Source: Nemophila menziesii
Lineage: Eukaryota > Streptophyta > Magnoliopsida > Boraginales > Hydrophyllaceae
Assembly: GCA_029959085.1 (NCBI GenBank)
Contig: JARWIR010000039.1
Location: 4,588,001-4,652,000 of the forward strand
Length of the DNA: 64,000 nucleotides
Direction: 5' to 3'
Both the position numbers and the translations under genes were made by a program. The notes under the pieces were generated by a model, which did not search any database, was not told the DNA's origin, and saw only the letters and a list, made by a program, of their open reading frames with translations. Positions within the stretch are counted from its first letter, which is position 1. Each line of letters starts with the position of its first letter. Positions 46,927-59,000 of this stretch are shown one piece after another.

Positions 46927-47277
46927 TGTCCTCCCCAAAGGTCTGATATAAAATCAACAATAGGGCGGGTGACTCCCTGAAAGTGTACAGTTTATTAACA
47001 AGTAATAAAGATAAGTATAAGGGATTATCGTCTCCATTGGGACTATCAAAGTTATGATTAATGTGTTTTGAGAGTTTGATAATGTAGAATTGCAGGATAA
47101 ATGAAAATAATTTTTATATATAATATTTATTTGGTTTTAAAGGTTAACAACTAAATTTCAATAAGATATAAATAATTAATTAAAGAAAAATAATTAAAGT
47201 GCTAAAAGATAAGAAAGTCGATGAGAGATATGCTTAATTCTTGATGTCTATTTATATTGTTATATTATTCAACTCAG
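46927..47277 (-). repeat. Truncated 5' LTR of element 5
   Basis: The LTR 3' end, read on the minus strand, abuts the primer site. It matches 42110-42430. Only ~320 bp remain; after ~47250 the sequence is not LTR and leads into the next solo LTR. Confidence 0.7.
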
Positions 47278-48839
47278 TGGTGGGTCTTGGGGTGTTATAA
47301 AATTAATACAATAAATTAAGGAACCACAATACCGCAAGTGCACGGTTGTCCAAGTAATATCCGATAAATCGAGTTTCGTTCTCAGGGACGGTTTAGGTTC
47401 AACTAAAGTATTAATCAAGTAATAAGAATAATTGTTTAACAGAAAAATAAAAGATTTTTTGTTTGGTTTTCTAAATTAAAAAGATGCAATAAGATAAAGA
47501 CTAAAAGTAAATAACTGAAAAGATATAAAACAGTAAAAGGACTAACTTCAGAGATGAGAGATACTTGAGTCTCGCAAGGAATCCACCTAATTAACGTAAC
47601 CTATGCTTTGTTTAAGGGTAGAATTGGTATTATAATATTAGTCGGGACTCTAATGTCTCCTAGCCCCCTGTCGGGGGGACCTAGGAGCTATCCTAAAGTA
47701 CTATAAACCCCTATATGAGAGAATATGCCTCTTCGGATGATATGAATTTACCTCTTTGGCTATGTAATTAGTTAAGCCTGTCGGTCAATAACGGACATTA
47801 CACAGGTATTACCTAAGTCTGTATTCAAACCCCCCTGTCGGATGATCACTTTTGCCACTAAAGTGAATAGCCCAAATACTAAAAGCTATTTCTAGTTGTT
47901 CCTAAAAGAAATAGTAATGAAAACAAAGTAATATCCAATATATAAAACTCAATTCATTTTAAATCCTAAGAATCACAAATTCAAAACATAGAATAAATTA
48001 ATTAGAGTTCATCCCTTTATTGCAATCTCAAGTATGTGGAATTTTAGCTCATAATAAAATTAAATACTGAAATTAAATAAGAAGAATTCATAATTTAATT
48101 ACAGAAAAGAAAATAGATAACCTAAAGGTTGGGTTGGCTGTTGTTGGAAGAACAAAATTCCTCCAGCCCTAGCTTTTCCTCTGCCTTCTTGCTCTGACTT
48201 GAAAATATGAAGCCCCTGATGTAATTCTCTAAAGTGTGTGTAAAAAGGAGGCTAAAGGGTCTATTTATACTTGTAAAAATGGATTAGGGCTTAGGTTAAG
48301 AGGATTAGGTCAGATTATAAAAAGCCAAAGCCCATCTCTTCTTTTAATTCCCGTAACTGGTGTGCAGCCTTTAGTAAAACGGCTGTAACTTTTGCATAAC
48401 AACTCTAAATGGGCTGATTCAACTTGGAGAATCTTCCTAACTCAATAGGCTATCAAACCATGTTTCACAGCCCAAGGCCAAATCAACTTCTAATTAGCCC
48501 AAAAACAGCAATCTTTAACAGCCTTTCAGATCTGCAACTTCTTTAATTAAGTTCTTGGAAATTCTTTTCTTTCCTTCAGCTCCTCCACTCGATCTTAAGA
48601 CTTTAATTCTCACTTCTCCTCCTTGTAGTGGTTTCTTCATGAATTCATAAACCTACTAACTTTTCACAAAAAACAAACAAATTAACGCACAAAAGCTCTA
48701 AAAATGCAAATAGTCTAATCCAAGGGGAGAAAGAGTGCAATATGACGAAATAAGCATAAACGTCTATCAAATAAGTCGAATATTTACCTAAAATGATGTC
48801 TCCTAAGGGCTAATATTTAGAACAAATAGGGTGACATCA
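47278..48839 (-). repeat. Solo LTR b (1562 bp)
   Basis: Minus strand TGATGTCACCC to ...AGACCCACCA. Perfect 5-bp target duplication CTCAG (47273-47277 and 48840-48844). U5 hairpin ACCG-CAAGTGCA-CGGT at 47331-47346. TATAAATAG on the minus strand at 48261-48269. U3 block at ~48351-48393. Confidence 0.92.
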
Positions 48840-48844
48840 CTCAG

Positions 48845-49786
48845 CCCCTCCTAGCCTTTCTAAGCCTTTTTATTTAACACATTACAAGCCATATCCCTTA
48901 AATTTTAGGACTTTTCCATATGACCCGCAATCGAATCACGAAGATTTGAACCTTATCCAGAGCTTGAGTTTGGGTGGTGTGTAAATTATTATTCGGTGGG
49001 TTTTTTTGCTATGTAATTGAAATTTGGATCACTAGTTTCAGGTGTAATCCTTTGCAGGAATAAAAGAAAAATAATTGATAAAAAAACAAAAATAACATAT
49101 TGAAAAGAAAAATGTTGAAAACAGTAGCATGACTTCTCAAATAAAAAAAAGAGTCATATCTAACTTGCAAAAGAAAATATATATATTTGGAATGCTTAAT
49201 GGATTTTTAGGTGATCATAAGAGATTTTTATTTGGATTATTAGGGAAGAAATAAGTGCATCAAAAGTTGGGTTGAGTAAGAACATATTTGAGAGTAATTC
49301 AAGCTCTAGGGTGATTCGTTAATGGCTAGTGAGGAGAGAGCGAAAAGCTCACTCTACATTATCAAAATATACGATCATACCTACCTTAAGCCTACGTTAC
49401 AACCTAAAAGACCTTACTACTGTTGACTATGTGATTTTGGAGCAATCAAACCAATAGAGAGTAGTTAGATTGATCTTAAAAACTATGTAAGGATAGAGGA
49501 ACATCCTATATCCACCATATCAGATTAAGAGAAAAACCTATCCTCTATGCATTGCAAAGCTAATCTAATCTTGAAATTTGCTTGTATTGATTATTTGTTT
49601 GATAAGTGTATATTTGATTAGTTAGTTTGCAAATATTACTATATGAGACTTGTTAGACTTAATGATTTAGTGTCTTTCATTTTTTTTTCTATTTCTCTCT
49701 TCTTTGATTTATTGGACTTAGGCACTTTCTATGCTTTATTTTTATTTTGATTTTTTTAGGACGACAAAACTTTGAGTTTGGAATCT
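48845..49786 (+). mobile_element. 3' noncoding remnant of element 3 (Athila), plus strand
   Basis: Matches 9240-10278 of element 1: AGCCTTTTTA-type words, CATATGACCCGCA, AGAGCTTGAGTTTGGGTGG (PPT-like, 48965), hairpin 49328-49353, and PPT TGAGTTTGGAAT at 49773-49784. It lacks the palindrome pair seen at 9604. All coding and its 5' end are missing. Confidence 0.85.
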
Positions 49787-50059
49787 TGATGTCTCTCTTT
49801 TTGTGATGAATTAATCTACTTACGCGACATCGTTTTGGTAATTTGTTAGACTTTAGTAAGAGATTTTTCCCTATTATTTAACGTATTGTACTTTTCTCTC
49901 TAGTTTTAGTCTAATTGATATTTATAGAGTTTTTATGATTTGATTTAGTGTTAAGCGTGTAGCTTTTAGGTACATTGTTAATACAGGGTTCCAAGATGAA
50001 GAGAATAAGTCAAAGAGTCAAGTTAAACCCAAAGTGAAGGTGGAAGATTAGCCTAAAGT

Positions 50060-50246
50060 TTACCAATTGGGTTATCTCAACTAACCATGACCTTTGCCTG
50101 TCAACTAAGAGGTACAAGGTTCGAATATTCTTCCATAACATGGGTAACCTAGATCTGAATTGCTTGGATATAGGTATATCGAGACGTGCCTAACTTCAGT
50201 GGGATTAGTCAGGTGTTGGCCCGGACAACCCACGTATCAAAAAAAT
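50060..50246 (+). mobile_element. SINE with target-site duplication
   Basis: Flanked by 15-bp direct repeats AGATTAGCCTAAAGT (50045-50059) and AGATTAGCTTAAAGT (50247-50261), one mismatch. A B-box GGTTCGAATATTC at 50118-50130 and a diverged A-box near 50070-50085. The 3' part has GGGATTAGTCAGGTGTTGG and ends ATCAAAAAAAT, in the manner of plant tRNA-derived SINEs. Confidence 0.85.
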
Positions 50247-51100
50247 AGATTAGCTTAAAGTCGCTTTGGGAAGATGGGGCGTTTATTGGAAAATTCTTGA
50301 CGTCATATTTTTTCAGTCACCATGATTAATTAGTAAGATATTTTGCATAAATTCCTTTTGAGTTAGAAAGAGCTTGAAGTTAGTAATGTGTGGGAAGTGA
50401 CATAATTCGATTTGAAATTGAGACGAGAAAATTATGCTATTTGCATCCACGGTGACTCAAACTAGTCCAACACTAACTAAAAACGAGTTCAACCATATCT
50501 AACCTAATTTAGCAAGACCATAGGGGCCCCAAACGTTTTTAGTTAGTATATAAGTCATATATTATTTTAAAATCAAGGAGAATATATTCCAAAATTCATT
50601 TTACATGTTTTTCAAGAGCAGAGCATGAGCATAAGAGAGAGAAGGAAGGGGTTTTCACCAAAAACCACAATTCTTCCTCAGCAGAGCTCTGAATCCGTTC
50701 ATTCCAAAGAGTACATTCATTTTATTTCTAGCTTTTAAACATGATTAAAGTATTACTTCTTATATTTTTCATTATTTTAGTATGTAAAAAACCCTTATTT
50801 ATTGAGGATTGCGATTATTTACGATCCTTAATTGATTCTATTTAATGTTCTTTTGATACTTGCGATTATTTACTTAATTAAATCGAGTTTTGAATCGATT
50901 GATTATAAAAAATTGAGTTAAATACTAATCATTTCTTGGCCGAATATTGATTACCCTAAGTAATTGAGCTTGCATCTGGAAGGGGATGTTCAATTACGAA
51001 TTAGTGTATACGCATTTGGTGTGTGTTAGTTAGCCGACTGGTCTTAACTAGCCAAGTATCCACTAAGGTTTAAGTTTTAATCTTTTAAATTTTGAGTACG

Positions 51101-52632
51101 TGGTGGGTCTTGGGGTGTTATAAAATTACGAAATAAAATAGAGGATCCACAGACCGTAAGTGTACGCGTCGTTCAGGTTATAAACCGATAATCGGGATTT
51201 CGTTCTCAGGGATTGGACTGGTATGACAAAGTGTTCAATAGATAAGTAGTAGTAATTGCTAAAACAGAAAATAAAATATAAAAGATATTTATTTGGTTTT
51301 GAGTTATTGAACTACTAGAAGCAAAGAGACAAAATACTGAAGTAAATACTAGAAAATTAGACACAGATTAAAGATATACTTGAGTCTCACTTGGGAATCA
51401 CCTAAAATCTAATTCATTCGTTTTAAGGGTAAAGCGGATAATTAATATTAGTCGGGACCCTACAATCTCCTAACTCCCGTTAGAGTAGACTTAGGAGCTA
51501 TCATACAGTATTACAAACCCCGTTAGGCCGATTATAAGCTACGTTCAGATGATTAAGTGAATTACCCAATTGGCTACGCGGTTAATCAAGTCTGTCAGGA
51601 TCATTGACGAACACCACGCGTTTCTATCCTAGTTCTGTAATTAAACCCCCCGTCAAGGTGATCACCGCCACTAGTGAATAGCCTAATTACTACTACCTAC
51701 CCTTGATTCACGACGTCAATGATTGTAAATAAATATAAAGATAGAATCAATATATAATTACGCAACTTAATTTAAATTAAACATAATCCAAAATTAGAAA
51801 GACATTAAATCAGAAATTAGGATTCATCCCCAAAATACGAGTCTCAAGTAATTAAAGTTTAGCTCTTAATTAAATACAAAAAGGAAAAGAAATAAGAATT
51901 ATACAAGTTTCCTAAAAACAGTAATAAAAATAAGAAGAACCTAATTAGGAGAATGGCTTGAGTTGTTGCTGGAAGAATAGGATTCTCCAACTACTGCTTC
52001 TGCCTCTTGACACTCTCTCTAAGGATGATTTAATTTGAAGAATAAATGAGAGGTGCTGAATAATGAGGTCTAAGAGGGCTTATATAGATGGTGAAAACGG
52101 ATTAGGTCTAATCGTGGCTTAATTGAGTAATTAAAAGCCCAAGTCCAATTGGTAATTCTCGTAACTGCTGTACAGCTGTTAGTAAAACAGTCGTAACTTT
52201 TTTGTCTTAACTCCAAATCACCCGATTCCAATCCCCAGATCTTCCTAATCAAAGGTGCAGCTTTCTTATTTGACACCTCAAAGGACCTAAGTAGGTCGAA
52301 AACAATTATTAGTAACAACTTTCTAGATTTGTAGCTTTTCTAGTTAACTCTTCTAGACATCTTTTCTTTCCTTTTACTCCTCCGCTCGATCTAAAACTTT
52401 ACTTTCCACTTCTCCTCCTTGTATTGGCGCTCCATAGAATTCATAGACCTAAGAACTTTGCACTAAAAACAAACAAGTTAACGCACAAAATCTCAAAAAA
52501 TGCAAATAACATAATTCCAAGGGGAAAAGTTGTAATATATCAAAATAAGTATAAAAGTCTATCTAATTAGTCAAATTTCTACATAAAATGATGTCTCCTA
52601 AGGGATTATATTTAGAAAAAAAGGGAGAATCA
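51101..52632 (-). repeat. Solo LTR c (1532 bp)
   Basis: Minus strand TGATTCTCCC to ...AGACCCACCA. The flanks GTACG (51096-51100) and ATATG (52633-52637) match at 3 of 5 positions, both mismatches being transitions, so a decayed target duplication is plausible. U3 block 52161-52198. TATATAAG on the minus strand at ~52078-52086. Confidence 0.8.
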
Positions 52633-53075
52633 ATATGTGATCTTCCTAAGTCGACCCTTACGGGAGTTAGGAATACTTTAGAATCCTGGTTAACATGAAC
52701 AACCAATTTACCTTATATCTAGAACATCAGAACTATAAATTTCGAGGAGTATTATTCCTTAAGCATAAATCTTACACTTGAAAACTTCTTGTTAGTTAAT
52801 TGTCTTTCCATTACCTTAGTTTAATTTTTGTAATTAAAAATGTCTTTTAATTATAAAAAATCCAAAAAAAATATTTTACTATTACTTTTCCTTTTCGTTT
52901 CTCATTTGCAAACTATTCAATATTATACTACAAAATACTTTGATTTAACAATGATAATCCCTGAGGAGACGATACATTCCCAAACTTATTTTTATTACTT
53001 GACAACGACCCGTGCACTTGCGGGAAGCTACCCCTTTATATGTGTTGATTTATTATCACACCTGGGGAAACAACA

Positions 53076-54667
53076 AGTAGTCATCTATAAAGGTCATATA
53101 GTATAATTTTACTCCTTTACTAGCGGTAGTCTTAAATTCTGCAAAATTAGAATGCACTAGTTCTAAGAGTTGAGTTTCTCTCATCATTTTTAGCCTCCAT
53201 AAAATATTTGACACTTAATAAAGTCATATTTATATTTTCTAGGTATTAGTCCATGAGATTTAAGTCTTTTAATAGAGTAAACATTTAAGTGTCCTTATCT
53301 AGGGTGCCACATATCAAGAGATTCAACAATATAAGTAGAAGAAGATTCATTCTCATTAATAATAGAAACAATGTTAAGTAAAAGAAGTCCTCCACTTAGA
53401 CATCCTTTCTCAACAAAGTAACCATTCCTAGAGTTAATCATTTTCGCCACCGCAAAAACAAGTTTAAGTCCTACTTTCTTTAGAAGGGACCCATAAACTA
53501 TATTTCTATGACATACAAAATATTGTTAAGGACTAAGGTCTTGGAAGAAGTAAGTTTAAGATAAACATTTCCCTTCCCAAGGATGCCACAGTTGTGGACT
53601 TTCTTATGTATGTGCATTCCCTATCCGCTACATCCTCAAATTCGTGGAATAACTATTTGTTGGACCAGAAATGTCTTGATGCTCCGGTATCCAGATACTA
53701 TTCGGGCTTGTTCTCTACAAGTTAGTTTTGACCATTACCAAGGAAATAACCTCTTAATTTTAGTCAAATTAGTGTGAGGTGGGTTGTTAGGGTTGACCCC
53801 GTCCTTGCATTAGTATGCCTTGTGTCCCTAATTTCCACTCAAGTAGTAGGTTGCCTTGATTTTCTAGAATGTGACTCATTGGTTTGAATTGAACTCAAGA
53901 TTTGTTAAACTTACCCTTTTATTTGTTGTTGTCATTGCTCTTATTCTGCCCCTGATATTGCCCTTTCCCCTAAAACCATCTTCACTCTGACTGGTAGTCT
54001 CGACCAAGTTTGCATTCAAAGAATAGTGAGGGTGAGATCCATATTTGTCCTTTAGGAGATTTTCCTCTTGATTATCATGTGGCTAATAATCTCTTGTAAA
54101 TCATGTCTTTTTTCTTATGCTTGAGGTGGTTGCGGTAGTCACTCGAAGACTGTCAAAATTTCTCAAGTAACACATTGACTTGTAAGATCTTGCACATTTT
54201 CATTCATTCAGATACAATTGCAGCACAAAGGTTATCATATATGTGAACTTGTTCCATGATCGATTTTTGGTCGGTGGTTGAGAATTGAGCAAATTTCTGA
54301 CCACATATATTTTATTACCAGAATCATCACATCCATACTTAGTGCACAAACAGTACCAAATAGTTTTTGAAGATGTTTCATTCAAAAATAAATCCATAAG
54401 GGCATTCATCATGTGGTTTAAAATATGACCCCAATCAAGTTTGTTATCCTTATCAAATTTTGAAATCTTAAGATTTTGAGTGGAGGTTGTAGTAGCATCC
54501 GCGTTATTGGCTTAAACGAGAGGCTCGTCAAGTAGCACATAGTCAATCTCCAATTGTTCAAAAAAAGGTAAAAGTTTTTGGGATCATCGTTTAAAATTAG
54601 AACCGCCAAGAGGTTAGAGTTTATACATATCAAGAAAAGTTTTCAAAGTAATTAAAGTAGAAGCCAT
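53076..54667 (-). pseudogene. Ty1/copia gag-protease-integrase remnant
   Basis: The start is at 54667 on the minus strand (MASTLITLKT). The UBN2-type gag is recognisable: FEQLEIDYVLLDEP, FDKDNK, LNHMMNALMDLFL, KYGCDDSGNK, EQVHIYDNL. The protease motif LDTGASRHF is near 53690. Further down come pre-integrase words (SLDMWH) and TFIDDY at ~53085-53100, the first catalytic Asp region of copia integrase. Many stops. It breaks off at 53076 where the element 3 LTR ends. Confidence 0.85.
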
Positions 54668-54679
54668 TACAGTTTAGTG

Positions 54680-55575
54680 TAAACTTTTGTCGTTAAATTG
54701 TTCTTTCTTAATAATAATACTGTAATAGATTTAAAATTATTTAATGTAAAACTCTTTAACGATTTAAACCAGAAAAAACAATGTTTAAAAGAAAAAAATA
54801 CATAACAAACTAGATCAATAGAAGATGTACGTGGATTGTAGCGCCATGGAGAATCCACTGCCTTAAGAATTGTTTTTGGGACAACCAAGATGCTAAACAG
54901 TTTTTCAAAACACTTCCAAAGGATCAACCATTAAACCCCTCGCTCGTTTGCACACACAAGTAGAGGTATGGAATATGTATATTTATCTCTCAAGAAAGAA
55001 ATAGGAAGAGAGTAAGTACTTTGTAAGCTGTTGTGATGTTGTGTGTAAAATGAACTGGACAACAGAGAGATTTATAGCAACAAAAACTAGCCGTTATGCT
55101 TGTCAAGATTGTTGATCATGGGTTGTAATATAGTTGTTGTTACAAACAAACATGGGTGGACAAAACTGTTATAAAACATGGATAAAAGTTGTTTACAAAA
55201 CATGGATGGTTTGTTCAGTAAAGAATTAGTCTTTTGATAAGATACTTTTAGATAAACATGGTAATAAAACAAGTTTATTTTTATTTTTTAAAGATCCAAG
55301 AGCCAAGAGCCAAGACCCATGGCCGGGGATGGTGCGCGCGTGTGGGGATACACTATATCTTTTATCATGCATGAGGGTTAGTTCTTTGGAAGGTAAAGAG
55401 ATCACAAAGTAGATAAGTAGGAGTTTTTACTTTAAATAGACTGATGTGAGAAAAGTGTGACTTCTCCAATTCCCCACTAACAAAGCTAACAATAAAAGAA
55501 TTATGCCTTAGGCAATAATGTATCCAACACCTTGTCCATAAAATACCGAAAAACGTCAATATTAAGGCCCTAACA
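54680..55575 (-). repeat. Leader and 5' LTR of the copia remnant
   Basis: On the minus strand the LTR starts TGTTAGGGCC at 55575. The inner border is not clear, and no initiator-Met primer site could be seen between ~54700 and 54950. Confidence 0.5.
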
Positions 55576-56778
55576 ATTAATCAAATATGTGAACTACAAA
55601 TGGAAATGATTACTTGGAAATTAGGCCTTACACTTGTGCCAATATTCAGTTGAGAATGAAGCTTTCTACGATTGATCTCAACATTTTTGGAAAATTTTAA
55701 GTCACTAAGAGCTGGAAAAGCCAGTTTTTGCGCCAACATATTCATTAATTTTCTAGTTGATGCTATTTTCATTCAATAATAATAGTGGATTATTATCATA
55801 ACTAAACACTTAGTTCAAGGATTAATAAGTGCAAGACAATATTAAAATAGCATTGCAATAATCCAACCAAAAAAAGAGGAAGCCCAATAACAGTTTGCTA
55901 ACCTTTTCTTGCACAAAATATTAGATAATTCTATTTTTCGTACATGAGTCTTTACATTCATGTGTACATGAGAATCAATCTTTCAAAAATGCAGGGCAGC
56001 CACTATGATTTCTTGTCCATGTTACGAGGATCAAATGGAGAATGCCCAAAACATTTTTGCGGGAATGCCACAAAACAAAATAAAGTATATGGTATCTTGA
56101 AATTAAGGAGATTCGTAAGGTAATTGAGACACACAATGAGATAGGACTAGGAGGCAACACATGGTCCATTTATCGATCAGTAAAACAATTGCTTATTTAG
56201 CTTAGAGATAGTGCTATTGTTGCTCCGAGGGGTCTTCGGGAACAACATACGTTAGGAAGAAGTGCTTCTGATTTGAGGCAAATTCATTTGGGAAGTGTAG
56301 GATCCAACCTTAGTGGGTGTCATACTTAGTGGTAGCATCAACAAAGTAGGAATTGGCAACAAAAAACGGTTGTGACTGGGGTTTCTCCTACTGCTCATGT
56401 AGTCATTTTTAGACCTGCTAAAGCAACTAGAATTGCAGGGAAAGCTACTAATAGTAGGGGTACCAAAAAATGTGACACATGCGGGGAAAGAGGAGGGAGG
56501 TCACGTGTGATTTTCTTTCAAACTCGAATGTTTTTATTTAGGGGTGGTGGACGTGGAACATTGTGTGAAAATGTATTTTCTCTAGGATACCTTGGAACAT
56601 TCTCTTTTGTGCCATTATCTAAATGGTATTGATAGTCTGAATGAGTGTGTTTTCAAATGTTCACAAGGTACTTATCAAAAAGGTGAAGTTCCTAGCTAAA
56701 TACTACTTACGATTATTTAGGTAATTCGCTAGGGGGACTCTCGAGTGACAAGAAAACATTGAGCTAGTTGGCTGGAGT
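55576..56778. other. Interval with a possible gag zinc-knuckle remnant (56210-56640, +)
   Basis: Plus-strand 56372-56632 reads GTKKCDTCGERGGRSRVIFF. This resembles a CX2CX4HX4C retroviral knuckle with His changed to Gly and the last Cys lost, preceded by a basic stretch (RPAKATRIAGKATNSRG). The rest is not recognised. Confidence 0.3.
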
Positions 56779-57186
56779 CTATGCTGTAGAAATCGCCGCC
56801 TAGGCGTCAACTCCCCCATCAGCCGCCTATGCCTAGTAAAATGTTAGGCATTTTTTCCAAGGATTAGTCATCTTGGAAGAGGTTTTTAGCCCGCCTAAGC
56901 GTTGATTAATGGAAAAAAAATGACCGCAAAGGCGTTCTTTTTATTTTTCTTATTCTCGAAAATTCTTGAATTGATTATAACTCATATATACTATCGTGTT
57001 GTCAGACGAATTTTATGACTTAAATAGTTTAAATAGTTATAATGACTATGTATAATATTACTAAACATAGAAAATTACACATCGGGATTCAAAACCGACT
57101 AATCCTACCTAGGCCCCGTATAATCCTGCCTAGTCGCTAGGCCTCGGTTGATCGCCTAGGCCGCGAAACCGAGATCTACAACATAG
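56779..57186. mobile_element. Degenerate MITE with GCCTAGGCG ends
   Basis: The ends CTATGCTGTAGAAATCG and (reverse) CTATGTTGTAGATCTCG are inverted repeats. Both subterminal regions carry CCTAGGCG words like the hAT MITE at 24051. The flanks GCTGGAGT and TATGGAGT match at 6 of 8 bases. The A/T-rich centre does not encode anything. Confidence 0.55.
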
Positions 57187-57239
57187 TATGGAGTTTAAAA
57201 TTATTATTGTGGAAATTAATTACAAAAAATAGTAGGGAT

Positions 57240-57345
57240 CCATGTTGGAATTGTGGTGGAGATGGGGGATATCTACGAGATAAGGACCGATCATGGATCA
57301 GTGGGTACGCGAGAATCATTGGTTATGTGATGCCTTTCGTAGAAG
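57240..57345 (+). pseudogene. Short RNase H-like (RVT_3) scrap
   Basis: GDGGYLRDKDRSWISGYARI followed by IGYVMPFVEGL resembles the 'G.lRd..g.wi.Gy..niG...a..aEl' core of plant RVT_3 domains. About 100 bp only. Confidence 0.35.
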
Positions 57346-57919
57346 GATTGGTTAACCCTTCATGATGGTGTAAGAAGGTATATTTCGGAGAGGTAGTAAC
57401 GGTGTTAAGGAAATCGAAAACGATAAGGGACTTTGAGTTATTTGGATAGAAGCCACTCGGAGGATATTGAAGAGAAATATCTGCGTATTGGATGAAACAC
57501 ACTAGGAATTCTCAAACTAAGTCATGAGTTATGTAGAACGATCCATTCGATGAGTTTTGGGGACACAAAATACATGATACATATGGATGAAAGAACCACG
57601 CCTTGTTTATAGTCCCTACTATGGGGGAAGTGGTTAATAGTTAAGCTGTAGATAATTTTTCACGATCATATCGCTAGAAATCAAAAGAAAAACTAAAGAT
57701 TTTTTAAATTATTTTCATACACTTTGAGAATAAGATGATTCAGTTTCCTTTTAATTGTACCACATTGGTATTGTAATGAGAAAATTAATAATTTATATTA
57801 GTTTTTCTGCAGTGGGTTTATCGTTCATTAGGATTTGTTAGGTGAATTAGACAATTAAGGAATGGTGTTTGCAATTATGTTGTAAAGAGCACGATTGAGT
57901 TTGAAAAAACACTAATACC
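57346..57919. other. Interval without a recognisable gene
   Basis: Mixed sequence, perhaps old retroelement DNA; nothing assignable. Confidence 0.4.
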
Positions 57920-59000
57920 TGATGTATCCCTCTTTGTGATGAATTAATTTACTCGTGAGACATCATTTTATGTGTATTACATGCTTATTTGAGAGATTTT
58001 TCCCTATTATCTGATATATTCTAGTTTTATACCTTGATTTGGAGAATTATTACTTTTAGAGAGTTTTAGTGTAATTTGTGTGTTAAAATATGAAGCTCTT
58101 AGGTAAATTTATTTAATTAGATACCAAATAAATGTCAAGGAATTAAAGAAAGAATATCTAAGGTGAAATCTAGATTTAAAAGGAAACAAAGTTGAATTGA
58201 TATTATATGAGCAGATAGATCTTTGAATTGTGGTCTTTCCATGTAAAGTAAGAGAAAATCTGATAAGTAACGAAGGATATAAGGCCAAATCGTTGAAGCA
58301 ATGTTTATCATATCCTATATTTTAGGAAACGAATTTTAATTGGAAAAGGACTCCAATAACATGCCTTGCACTCCAGGATTTCGACCAAACACCTATATAT
58401 ACCAGCTCGTAACCTTATAAAATCAACTCTTGGATACCTAAGATTAATATACATCTATAAATCATCATAAAAGCAATCAGGAGGATCTAGAGGAGGAAGA
58501 ATCAAGAGTCGGAGTTTCACCAATCAATTCAACATTTCTCCATCTCTATTATTTGTGTAAATTAGTATTAGACTTATTTTGTATATGAGGTATTTCTAAT
58601 ATATTTATTCAAAAGTTTTTTTATGCATAATTTATCTTTAGGACTGTAATTATATGAACAATTAATTATTGCTTTTCTGTTTTAATTCGAATACAGAATT
58701 TTAGTATTTAATTGATCTGGTTCTTAATTTCATTGACTATATTCTTGTGCTTTCTTACTATTAATAACTTAGCTAGTTAGAGACATGTTTTAGTAATTAG
58801 GCTATTCACTAGTGACAGTGATCATACGGAAGGGGGGGTTTAATTACAAAATTAGAATATAGACGAGTGGTATTAGTCATTGATCCTGACGGGCTTGACT
58901 AACCACATAGCCAATTGGGTAAATTTGTTAAACATCTAAAAGTAGCTTATATTCGCCCCGGATAGGATTTATTTGGTTGATAGCCTATAAATCTTAACAA
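57920..59000 (+). repeat. Truncated Athila-like LTR
   Basis: Starts TGATGTATCCC with the inner arm GAGACATCA. It shares TTTGTGATGAATTAAT with the element 3 LTR and a long stretch with 38985-40240. The R/U5-type words (CCTGACGGGCTTGACTAACC) lie near 58880. The 3' end is missing; the border near 59000 is approximate. Confidence 0.75.

Larger units (their letters stand above)
49787..53075 (+). repeat. Element 3 3' LTR, interrupted by a SINE and a solo LTR
   Basis: Starts TGATGTCTCTC after the PPT and ends GGGGAAACAACA. Without the nested SINE (50060-50261 with one target copy) and solo LTR c (51101-52632), ~1.54 kb remain, the usual LTR length. U5 hairpin CCCG-TGCACTTG-CGGG at 53009-53024. It ends inside the integrase of a copia remnant, so element 3 probably inserted there. 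Confidence 0.85.

Noticed and set aside
53583..53777. Plus-strand 64-aa ORF
   Set aside because: Shadow of the minus-strand copia protease.
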